In this document: piece by piece, positions 22,892 through 32,097 of the stretch | Layout: every line of letters starts with the position of its first letter | Position numbering within the stretch: the first letter of the stretch is position 1 | Assembly: GCA_038363925.1 (NCBI GenBank) | Contig: JAQQWL010000011.1 | Span: 2,852,001-2,916,000, forward strand | DNA: 64,000 nucleotides | Source of the DNA: Apiospora phragmitis | Lineage: Eukaryota > Ascomycota > Sordariomycetes > Amphisphaeriales > Apiosporaceae | Reading direction: 5' to 3' | Program-made: the position numbers and the translations under genes | Notes under the pieces: generated by a model | Told to the model about the DNA's origin: nothing | What the model saw: the letters and a program-made list of their open reading frames with translations, nothing else | The model's database searches: none

Positions 22892-24549
22892 TTTGCCGGG
22901 TAGGGTGGCTTGTGAGAGGTATGCTCTCAAAAGGCTTTACCCGGCAGACAGCGAATCAAAACCGAGGGTGGCTTTGCCTGCTGTGCTGCAGACAATATTT
23001 GGGAGGGAGGGCAGCCAGCTGAGGTCAGTCAGTTGGTAGGCAACCTATGGAGGTGGTAGGACGTTAATAAGCAATAAGTAATAATAATAATGTAGCTAGG
23101 CAGCTATAAGCGCAAAAAGGTCGTGGGCGTGGTCGTGTCTGGACACCGAGACATGAAGAATGCAATACAATTGCCACTGCGAAGAAAGAATCTGAGGAGA
23201 ATATTATATTAAGAGCCTGGGCGTGTTGGTGAACATGAGAAGCGAAAGCACGAGGAAGCCGTCTGTCTCTCTGTCTGTCTGTCTCCTCTTCTCACATCCG
23301 AGATTGTCGCTTTCGTGCTCTTGGCACGCAGACGGGACCAGACGGGACCAGATGGGGGGACCTGACCATTACTTTTTTTTTTGGCCAAAAGGCCCCAAAA
23401 ACCCCCAAGAGGCCCTTGTTAGGCCCCAATCATCAGCCAATTCTGCTCGTCTAGTGCGGCCCAGGTGCGGTCAATCGAAGCTCACTCGGCCGTCTTTCCG
23501 CGTCTAGGTACTGCAATGCCTGCCACCAGTTCCATGAATGGCCCCCCAATGGCTCAGAATGGCTCCCCTCAGGCCCTGGCACCACATGGAGTCTCCTGGG
23601 AGCCTGGGAGGTCTTCTGGTATCAGCTGCTGATTCCCGCTGATTCCCTTGCGCTGCATCCGCTAATCAGTCGCTAAGAGCCCATTTGGCTCCACTGAACA
23701 GCATGCCCGCCGCTCTTCGCTTTAATTAGGTAAGATTTGGTCTTCACTAACCGATATCAAACATTAGTATGTACGAACGACGCTGAGCCTCAACTTATGT
23801 CACATAGCCCACAACGATATATCGAACGAGTTCAGTTTGGCGTCCATTTGGATATTCATTTTCTTTTCTCTGTCGGTCGGCGGACTGTACTGTACCCAGA
23901 CACATACTGTAGCCCCCTTTGCCGCAAAGAGTTGTCAACCCACTTGGCGTTTCAGACGCTCGGAGAGGCACGCAGGTTGCAGCAGCAAATGGCATTGGAT
24001 TGGCCCCCCAACTTAAGTGGAGCAATTAAGGGAACTTCAGGAGGCCACCTGCTGAACCGCCATCCAGTGCCTCCGAGTCACCGCCATGTCGGTGCCGCTT
24101 ATCCATGGTTGAATTTTTATTTGCACGCCACTCTCTTTCACTCGATCCTTCACAGATATATCGCTCAAATCGTCGACCGTCTTGGCGAGATAAGACGGCG
24201 TGACGGCACTCATGGACTTATTGATTTCTCATCTACTACCTATCATAGATATCTAGTCTAACCGCTACATTCACTGCAAACCGAGACCATCTCGACTTTT
24301 GCAATCATGGGCGTCAACAGAGTGCCCGAGGGTCCAAGGTTCAGGTGACCAAACAAGGCCCACTGTCATTGCGAAGACCCTTTTTGTATACTTGCTGTAG
24401 TCTTAGCAACTCGCGAGAGATGTTCCATTCGTGTCCTGCCCGTAGGCGAAGACGCTGTGCATACTCGTGCCCAGCACCATCTCCAATAAACAGGTCTCTC
24501 TCTATCGTTCTATAATCTGATTGGGCGATCCATCAATATTCTGGAGCTT
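22892..24549. other. Intergenic with small repeats
   Basis: About 1.65 kb between two minus-strand genes. It contains a TCTG-rich run (about 23260-23285), a short direct repeat of gacgggaccaga (23331-23352), and a T run beside a C/A-rich stretch (23372-23410). No credible gene was seen; a 174-codon plus-strand frame at 23737-24261 lacks any family signature. Confidence 0.55.
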
Positions 24550-26382
24550 CTACATGCCCAGCAGAGACATTTGGCGCCGTAGGGGACTGGCGCTGATGCT
24601 GCCGCCATCCTCGCTGGCGTAGCAGGCGGAGTCGGTGTCAATGTCCCACTCAGGCTCTTCTTCTTTCTGCATATCGTCGCCGTCCTTCTTGGTTTCGAAC
24701 CCTTTTTGGGTCGCAGCGCGAGTGTTCCACTGCAGCGTGCGGGACACGCTATCGAACCACTCCGTATCTGTTCGCATCACCGTAGGCAACGGGTATTGCG
24801 ATGCGCTAATTGTGACATAGTCACCCTGCTTCAGCTCGACACGGCCCTTGCCATCAAAGGCACAATAGGCGGTGGCGCGCGAGTTGCGTGGGACAGACAC
24901 CCGGAGCAGCAAGGTATCGCTCAGGACCATGGGCCGGAACGACAGCGTGTGGGGGCAAATGGGAGTGAGAAGAATGGCGGGGATGTCAGGGTGGACGAGC
25001 GAGCCTCCAGCCGATAGCGAATAAGCCGTTGAACCGGTAGGCGTGGAGAAAATACAGCCATCGGCCTGGACAATGGTCAGGAGCTCGTTGTCGCCATACA
25101 GCTCGAGGTTGGAGACATAAGGCGATGGGCCGCGGTCGATGACAAGCTCGTTCAGCACCTCAAATTGTTCACCTTCCTCGGCTTCGGCGCCCGCCGCACC
25201 ATGGCGATAGACCGTGCAGGTAAATCGCATGCGCAGATTGACACGCATTCCCTCTTCGCCCATTATGCGGTTCAGGTGCTGTTTGTACTTCTCAAACTCG
25301 AAGCTGGTCAAGAAACCCAGACTGCCGAGACTGAAAGACAGGACAGGCGGCACGACGCGCTGGAACAGCCACGAAGTGAAAAGAACAGTGCCATCACCGC
25401 CGAGGGTAAGAACCAGATCGAACTTTTCGGGCTGACTCCAGCACAAATCGGGCGACCAGTATCGCAACATCGATTCAAACCGAGGGTCATCCTCAATGAG
25501 ACTGGTAGCCCCGAAGCGTTTGGATGTTCGGAGTTTGGCATCCACATAAACGTTGACACCGACATCAGAGCCGTAGCGAGGGGTGCGGAGCAGCCACATG
25601 GCCAACTCCCTAGTCAGGTACACAAGCTCATTGTCACGAGCCTTAGTAACGATCATGACATTGCGAACAGCCCGTCGGATGGGCCGGCGCTGGAGCTGTT
25701 TCGAGACTTCTCGTACCCCCGTAGCCGTCTGGACGAGACGAGAATGCGACATCCAGTCATCATTCTTGATCTCCTCCAAGACCTTGTCAATATCCACATT
25801 GTCGTCAAACCGTTGATGGTAGAAGCAGGGCGACTGGATGGAAGGAAGTGCGGTGGCGGGGGTGTTGCGGCTGGCCAGTTCATTCAGAGCCTCCGAAAGT
25901 CGCTGCGACGACGAGGACGACGGCCGCGCCTCGGGGCCGGAGTGTGCGGACAGCATGCCGGTGAGTGAAAGCGCCTCGGGCTTGTTGTTGCGCGCCACCG
26001 AGGCCAATGCTTTCATAATAGTCTGTCGCGGGACAGACTCCACTGAGCGAGTGTTCTTGTGGTGGCCGTACATACGAGGGGAGAAGTGGGAGCTTTTGGA
26101 CGAGTGAGGACCCGTCAAGCCTGCAACAGATGATTCTGACGGAAACGCAGCATTCTGCTGGTCCTGGCTGGGCTGTTGTGCAGACTCGAAAAGGGAAGAA
26201 GTCGAGGAAGAAGGTGGAGGTAAAGTAGGGCGGTCCGCAAGAGCATCGGTTGATCCACGAGTCCCGTCAGCGATGGATGATGAGGACTTATTGGACGCCT
26301 CGGAGACGGACGTAACCCCACCGTCGGACGGATTACTGAGGGCAGGATGGAGCGCAGTGGGAGAAGTGACTAAACCCGCCAT
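24550..26382 (-). CDS. UTR1: NAD kinase (Utr1-type)
   Basis: Intronless gene of 610 residues. Phosphorylates NAD(H) to NADP(H) using ATP, the source of cellular NADP. Residues 1-170 form a Ser/Pro-rich, low-complexity extension. From about 240 the kinase fold follows, with the GGDGT nucleotide-binding motif (328-332) in LVLTLGGDGTVLF, the block VLSFSLGSLGFLTSFEF, and the NAD-binding motif STPTGSTAYSLSAGGSLVHP (about 446-465) followed by ILLTPICPHTLSFRP. The tail (about 560-610) is acidic. Length and the long N-terminal extension match cytosolic Utr1-type enzymes of filamentous fungi rather than mitochondrial Pos5, and no presequence is visible. The symbol rests on homology, not on experiment in this species. 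Confidence 0.95.
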   Translation of the reverse strand: MAGLVTSPTALHPALSNPSDGGVTSVSEASNKSSSSIADGTRGSTDALADRPTLPPPSSSTSSLFESAQQPSQDQQNAAFPSESSVAGLTGPHSSKSSHFSPRMYGHHKNTRSVESVPRQTIMKALASVARNNKPEALSLTGMLSAHSGPEARPSSSSSQRLSEALNELASRNTPATALPSIQSPCFYHQRFDDNVDIDKVLEEIKNDDWMSHSRLVQTATGVREVSKQLQRRPIRRAVRNVMIVTKARDNELVYLTRELAMWLLRTPRYGSDVGVNVYVDAKLRTSKRFGATSLIEDDPRFESMLRYWSPDLCWSQPEKFDLVLTLGGDGTVLFTSWLFQRVVPPVLSFSLGSLGFLTSFEFEKYKQHLNRIMGEEGMRVNLRMRFTCTVYRHGAAGAEAEEGEQFEVLNELVIDRGPSPYVSNLELYGDNELLTIVQADGCIFSTPTGSTAYSLSAGGSLVHPDIPAILLTPICPHTLSFRPMVLSDTLLLRVSVPRNSRATAYCAFDGKGRVELKQGDYVTISASQYPLPTVMRTDTEWFDSVSRTLQWNTRAATQKGFETKKDGDDMQKEEEPEWDIDTDSACYASEDGGSISASPLRRQMSLLGM

Positions 26383-27059
26383 TTTGTCCGAAAGGGTACT
26401 CCGAGCACCGCTATGTACAGGGGACAGGGATTCGGTGCCTTGTGCGTGAGCAAATAGATTTGCTGTGGAGAGTTCAGGCGCGGTAGGCTAAAACTGTTGC
26501 ACAAACAGGGATTGTGGCAGCACCGGTTTCACCGACTGTCCAACGATCGGGGATTACTTTGGCTAAGTGCGTCCTAACACCGTAGGTATGCACAATGCAG
26601 CAATAAGCTTCTGCTGTTGAAGATCTGGGAAATCCTGGGGGATGACACGAGACCGACCCGAGAGATTGTCTCTGATTCACGTCACACCACTGCTCGGTGA
26701 TTCGGGAAGTCGCAGATTCTCCTCTTTGATGTGTCAAAATCTGGATCAGACGAAGCTCACGTTAGCCAAGCCGTCACATCACATCACCGGCATTTATCTG
26801 GGCAAAGTGGAGAGATAGGGTACGTGTATGTAGAGTACGTATAGTCGCCGAGGAACAAGGAAGGACAAGAAACTCACCTGACTGGCTGTATTCCGCAACA
26901 CTCTAGACCGCGCTAGAGTTGTGATATTGATGCTTCCGTCACCCGTGAGAAATCTTGAAAATGGCTCGCTTAAAAAGAAGCGATTGCCGAAACTGTGTTG
27001 GGCGAAAACCGACTGGGGTATCTTCGATAACGATGCTGAAAGATGATGCTGATGCTGAT

Positions 27060-27164
27060 GCTGAATGCTGAATGCTGAATGCTGAATGCTGAATGCTGAA
27101 TGCTGAATGCTGAATGCTGAATGCTGAATGCTGAATGCTGAATGCTGAATGCTGAATGCTGAAT
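27060..27164. repeat. GCTGAAT satellite, 15 copies
   Basis: Fifteen perfect head-to-tail copies of the 7-mer gctgaat, preceded by three gatgct-type hexamers (27045-27060). Because 7 is not a multiple of 3, every frame translates to a seven-residue repeat, which produces a spurious 77-codon frame on the minus strand. The tract lies about 680 bp upstream of the NAD kinase start. Perfect identity of all copies implies recent expansion. Confidence 0.95.
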
Positions 27165-28114
27165 GCGGACAATTATCTATAGTTGATGTCTAAGTCGTAA
27201 CGCGAGTTGAAACAGGGGCCGCAAACTGTCGACGAGTCGATGAGTCCGAGGAACGAAATGGCGTGGTTGTAGATGGCGGGTTGTCGAACCAAGTGGTAGG
27301 ACGTATATTCAACGAGAGCAAGCGCAAAAAAGAGTAAATATTAGAAGTGAAAGCTCCCAGAGCAAAATGAACAGTGTTTTTGAACTTCGACGAAGCGAGT
27401 ATGTACACACACAAAGGAAGTGTTTTTAAGTTCACGGGGCCAACAATGTGTATGCAACGAAGGAGAACAAAGATTGCAGGAGACACTGGCGGATTGTAAG
27501 AACTACCAGAGCTCTGATTTTGCTATTTGCGCAAGCGCGGAGGGGGGGAGGAGGAGGTTGAAGACGTTGGGTCTACGAGACGAAGACTGAAGAACCAAAG
27601 GAAGAGAAAGCCCGAGAATGGGACGACAAGCCGGATATCTTTATTTGGCACGCGTCTGGCTTGGGTGGAACGCGGGCACGTTCTTGTTTGCCACGGCAGT
27701 AACAGATGCCAGAGAGAAACCGATATCAGGGTTTCTACGGTACAATGCCATCCATCCACGATTCTGCAGTCTGAAGCTCTCATCCATTGCATTGCCGCTA
27801 CCCGTGTCCAAGAGTGACAGCGGTGGGGTCAAGTCAGTCTCGCATGCCTGAGTTATTGACTAGGTTTGGCGAGGAGGCTCAAGCATCTCAACCACTGCAA
27901 TGCTCGAGGAGATTCCCACTTGCATCGCTACAAAATAACGTTCATAGGCACAAGCGCATCGTCTTTGCCGCTTGTTCGGGGTTTGGTGGCCGTTAACGTT
28001 ACAATCCCCTACAGCCTGGAAATTCGCGGGCCCCGCTGCCATACTGCCCACAGTCGGTTTGGCTTGGTCTCATCTTTGCGTGTAAAGCAGGGGTTCCTGG
28101 GGGCGATAGCCTGA

Positions 28115-28155
28115 TAGGGGGCCCTAGTAGGGGCCCTAGTAGGGGCCCTAGGGGT
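28115..28155. repeat. Tandem AGTAGGGGCCCT repeat with GGGCCC palindromes
   Basis: About three units of a 12-bp repeat (consensus agtaggggccct; the first has an extra g and lacks agt). Each unit carries a perfect gggccc palindrome, an ApaI-type site, flanked by ctag. The function is unknown. Confidence 0.85.
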
Positions 28156-29185
28156 CAGAACAGTGCAGCATCTCGTCTCACATCCCAAAGACGGGGTTTC
28201 TAGAGCTTCTCCGTCCCCACTACCCGTGGCATAAGCTACCCCCCTACCTGCCTACTGTATCGCGACGCGAAACACTCGAGTTTGCTGCCATGCCGAATAG
28301 ACCGGACGGCAGGGCATGATCAACGAATCAACAGAATTACACTCCAAGATGGCCAATAACTGATTGCCTTTCGTCAACTTGGCATCAACTAGATAAGCTT
28401 TTATTTAAACTACGAGGCTGCATGTGACCTTGAAGCTTTCAGCTACGGGGGTGTACCAAGGGCGCTTATCCTGAAGTCCTCGCAGTTGGGCAAGCAATGC
28501 CCAGCCCTGCAAGGTTTGTCAGAGTGCTCTCTACCCAGTTCTGGTACAATCTTGAAGCCAAGAACAAGCAGTCTGCGGTGTAGTTCTCATGAGTTATGGG
28601 TATTGCAGATCTCCATTATTCGAAGCCTCAGCATATGTATTACATATCTGTTCCCCCCATAAGCCTGCAGATACGACAACAAGCCATGAGGTGAAACACG
28701 GCCGTAATCCACAACGGGGGACCAAAACGCACACCTGTGGCAGGCCGATCTCAGCTTGGCTTCCGATCCAAGCATTGGCTTCCTGCGGCGAAGCCATGGC
28801 AGTTACTTACGATGAGGAAGGGACCCATTCAACGTCTTTCCAGACGGCGTTTGCTGGGTCACGCCCTATACGCCGAGCAGTTGGATTGCTTCCCCGACTG
28901 ATCCTCGGCGGCAACGCGCTGACAGCATTGCATGCACGGACTACCGTTGATCTGGCGAAGCGGAGCAGAACGCATACCAGACGTTTAGACACGCCCATGT
29001 TTGGAGTTTGGAACGAAACCTCCATGCTCATCGTCCATTAACCTTCTTCCAAAGGCACCTGAGATCCTCTATTCGGACCCATCCAAGCAAACCCTGTATG
29101 CGCTGTAGAAGGAGTTGAAACCCCAAGACCTTTGGCTGAAAAATGTGCTTGTTTGTCGTTGCGGACACTGTAACCATTGCAGGCA

Positions 29186-30097
29186 TCACTTCCAATACAG
29201 ATCAGACGCGATCTTGGCTTCCATTACGGACCGGGTGAATGTGCCGAGATCGGCACCAGTTGCCGCGTCGTCACCCATGTTAACGTCACCTGAAGTGTTG
29301 GGGCAACACTGCTGCTGAGCAGACGCTAATATGTCTTCCCACTCCTTCATTGTGAATTCGCCCTCGCTTTGGGTGAGAATCAAGTCGCCGTGGGAAGTAA
29401 ATGCGAAGACATGGAGGGACCGAGACTTCTCGATCTCGCGAGCTGTAGGGTTGATGATATCCCTGTTCGATCCGTCTTCGGTGGTGGCGGCGATGACGAC
29501 GGATGTCAAAGTAGCTGTCAATGGGATGGCGGCCGACATTAACGCCAGGACCGCGGTCTGTATCAGAGCAGGTAGCATGGGCAGATTCTGTATGACCCGG
29601 TGTATTAGCCTAGGTGCCACTGCTCATATAAACGGGCATCTTGAGTTCCAACGGGCGAACATGGGGATATGCCGAACATACCGTGTTGGCCTGGACGACC
29701 TTTGTGTTCACGTATTCGTTTTCCGGTGCTACGGTGACTTGGAGGGTGATCTGGATAAGCGCCCGAGGGAAGTTGGTGACAAGGATGATCTGGCGAAGTG
29801 TTGATTGCAACAAGGCTTCGAGGTGACGCTCTCTCGTACCTAACAGACAGTCGTGAGCAAATGTATTCAACCGGTGGCCTACTCCGTCTCTGGATGACAT
29901 TTACCTCCAACACCAGCGGCCGGACGAACAACGACATCCACAACAGCTTCTTCGGGGATCTCGTCCCTACGTTGTGCTTCGATAGGACCATTTACTGCGC
30001 CGATGATGGTATAGCCCGCATAAGAAAACGTCGCAGAGCCATCAGCACTATGCAGATGCGACAGAAGCGCCTCGGGCCCCGAAGTAGTCGTAGTCAT
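29186..30097 (-). CDS. RRP46: Exosome complex subunit Rrp46
   Basis: Core ring subunit of the RNA exosome, an RNase PH-like protein with a structural role in 3'-5' RNA processing and decay in nucleus and cytoplasm. Three exons (29905-30097, 29682-29839 and 29186-29587; introns 29840-29904 and 29588-29681) join in frame to 250 residues. Seen: an N-terminal half with ATFSYAGYTIIGAVNGPIEA and EAVVDVVVRPAAGVGGTRER; a central block HLEALLQSTLRQIILVTNFP, then RALIQITLQVTVAPENEYV; and LPMLPALIQTAVLALMSAAI followed by TATLTSVVIA, all typical of Rrp46 across fungi. The C-terminus EGEFTMKEWEDILASAQQQC also fits. It is divergent from the PP2A activator gene, with 504 bp between the two starts. Confidence 0.9.
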
Positions 30098-30601
30098 GTT
30101 TCTACGGGCTTTGTAAATGCGCCCTGGAACGGTGTTTGAGGTTGGTCGGGGGTGTTTGTTCGTTTGTGACTTGCGGGTAGCTAGGTATGTAGCTGAGGCT
30201 CCAAACTTGGTCGTTTCGGAACTTTTTTCTTTCAATGGATTTTCTGCCACTGACGTTGGAGCTCTCTTTCTCCCTTTCTCCCAAAGCTCGGCCGACCCCA
30301 CTATTAGCGCGGAATTTAGAGTTATGTTTTATGCAACATTCCCGATCTAGTCGTGACAATCGTGACAATACTTACCTTTAGCTCAGGCCAGCAGAAGGGC
30401 CAAACGAGAGGCAAGGCGGGGCACGGTACCTTTCACTGGACCTGCTGTAGTATCTTCACCCTCCCAGGTACCTGCACTTTACCATCCACCTGGAATGTTA
30501 ACATACACATCCAAATCACTTGGATAATTCATAACTTACTGGGTCCTTACTGAAATTCAGCAGCACTTGCCCAAAGTAAACAAAGCCACTCGGTCGCAAC
30601 C
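30098..30601. promoter_or_regulatory. Bidirectional promoter, Rrp46 / PTPA
   Basis: The 504 bp between two start codons pointing outward must hold both promoters. Imperfect direct repeats of cacttggata/caggtacc-type words occur at 30470-30540 near the PTPA start. No firm regulator site was identified. Confidence 0.5.
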
Positions 30602-31885
30602 ATGGCTACAGAACAGCCGGCAAGCGTTCCACCACTCTCTACAATCCCCAACCTTAAAGACCGGCTTCCCAAACTGGAGCCTAGACGTCGCCGGGCTACA
30701 CCATCTGCTCCGGTGCCCACCCCAGAGACGCCGACCCTCCCGCCGCCGCCGGAGCCGTCAACCCTGTCGTTCCAGGTCCCCTCCCGGAGGATTCTGTCCC
30801 GCAAAGACCATGAGCTGTTCCTTTCGTCACCCACCCACAACCTCATCCTCGCCTTCGTCTTCGGTCTGTCCGACGCCGTGGTCGACACCCCCATCTCGTC
30901 CGTCAAGGATGAAGAGCTGACGCCCGCCCTCACGTCCATCCTCGCCCTCCTGGACGAGGCCGAGGCGCTCGTGCTCGCCACGCCCCCGGATGACTCGGGC
31001 GGCTCGCGCTTCGGGAACAAGCTCTTCCGCACCTTCCTCGACAAGACCAAGGCCGCCAGCGCCGCGTGGCACCAGAGGCTCGGCGTCACCTCGCCCGACG
31101 CCGTCGCCGAGGTCGAGACCTACCTCCTCCAGTCCTTTGGCAACCGCTCCCGCATAGACTACGGCTCCGGCCACGAGCTCAACTTCATGATCTGGCTCCT
31201 CTGTCTCTACCAGCTGCAGGTGGTCAAGCAGAGCGACTTCAAGGCGCTGGTGCTGAAGGTTTTCACGCGCTACCTGGCCGTGATGCGCACCGTTCAGTCG
31301 ACCTACTACCTGGAGCCTGCGGGTTCACATGGCGTATGGGGCCTAGACGACTACCAGTTCTTGCCCTTCCTGTTTGGCTCTAGTCAGCTTCTACATCACC
31401 CCTTCATCACGCCGCTCGCTATCCACCAGGAGCTCACAATTGAGGAGTTCGGCCACGATTTCATGTACCTTGGCCAAGTAGACTTTGTGAACAGCACCAA
31501 GACCGTCAAAGGTCTTCGATGGCACAGCCCTATGCTGGACGACATATCATCGGCGAAGAACTGGAACAAGATTGAGGGAGGCATGCGCAAGATGTTCGTG
31601 GCCGAGGTGTTGGCAAAGTTGCCAGTGATGCAGCATTTCCTGTTCGGCTCACTCGTACCGGCTGTGGATGGCATGAGCACAGAGGCGGAAGCTGGCGTAT
31701 CGCCCGAGGAGGAAGAGACTGAGGGTGGCGCGGTCATGGTGGAGCATGAGGGCGTCAAGCATCTACATCAGCTCAACAGCTGGGGTGATTGCTGTGGCAT
31801 CAAAGTGCCCAGCAGTCTCGCTGCAGCTCAGGAAATGAGGAAGAGAAATGGAGGCGAAAGCTTGCGCAGAATTCCATTTGACTAA
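30602..31885 (+). CDS. Serine/threonine protein phosphatase 2A activator (PTPA/Rrd family)
   Basis: Peptidyl-prolyl isomerase-type PTPA protein that activates and helps assemble PP2A catalytic subunits. One exon, 427 residues. After a proline-rich N-terminus (1-55) the fold begins with PSRRILSRKDHELFLSSPTH. Family hallmarks seen are DYGSGHELNFMIWLLCLYQL (about 188-207), the highly conserved GSHGVWGLDDYQFLPFLFGSSQL (about 242-264) and the late MRKMFVAEVLAKLPVMQHFLFG region. The tail WGDCCGIKVPSSLAAAQE is shared by fungal Rrd1/Rrd2 proteins; an acidic insert (EEEETEGG) precedes it. I cannot decide between Rrd1 and Rrd2. Acts in cytoplasm and nucleus by family knowledge. Confidence 0.95.
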   Translation: MATEQPASVPPLSTIPNLKDRLPKLEPRRRRATPSAPVPTPETPTLPPPPEPSTLSFQVPSRRILSRKDHELFLSSPTHNLILAFVFGLSDAVVDTPISSVKDEELTPALTSILALLDEAEALVLATPPDDSGGSRFGNKLFRTFLDKTKAASAAWHQRLGVTSPDAVAEVETYLLQSFGNRSRIDYGSGHELNFMIWLLCLYQLQVVKQSDFKALVLKVFTRYLAVMRTVQSTYYLEPAGSHGVWGLDDYQFLPFLFGSSQLLHHPFITPLAIHQELTIEEFGHDFMYLGQVDFVNSTKTVKGLRWHSPMLDDISSAKNWNKIEGGMRKMFVAEVLAKLPVMQHFLFGSLVPAVDGMSTEAEAGVSPEEEETEGGAVMVEHEGVKHLHQLNSWGDCCGIKVPSSLAAAQEMRKRNGGESLRRIPFD

Positions 31886-32097
31886 AGAAAGGCTATAACA
31901 CGAATACAATCTGCTACTCCAATATTCTTCAACCATCGTTTACACTAGTGAGCGAGCCTACGAAATAGTGCCACGCATCTGTTGCAAGAATCACTCTGCT
32001 GACAGAACAGAGCGTTCACACGGCTAGAATTAATATTGTCCCCTCATAAAGCAGGTAGGCATCTGTTACATTCATTCAAAACACTACGAGTTCTTAT

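Larger units (their letters stand above)
26383..29185. other. Intergenic with 7-bp satellite
   Basis: About 2.8 kb between the NAD kinase start and the Rrp46 stop, both on the minus strand. It includes the NAD kinase promoter, the GCTGAAT satellite at 27060-27164 and the GGGGCCC repeats at 28115-28155. Small frames (for example 28589-29041 plus and 27190-27486 minus) show no family signature. Confidence 0.55.

Noticed and set aside
26939..27172. Minus-strand frame encoding a heptapeptide repeat (SAFSIQH)
   Set aside because: It is a direct translation of the GCTGAAT satellite, which is open in every frame.
28589..29041. 150-codon plus-strand frame
   Set aside because: No recognisable motif, no splice support, and an overlapping antisense frame of similar length; treated as chance.
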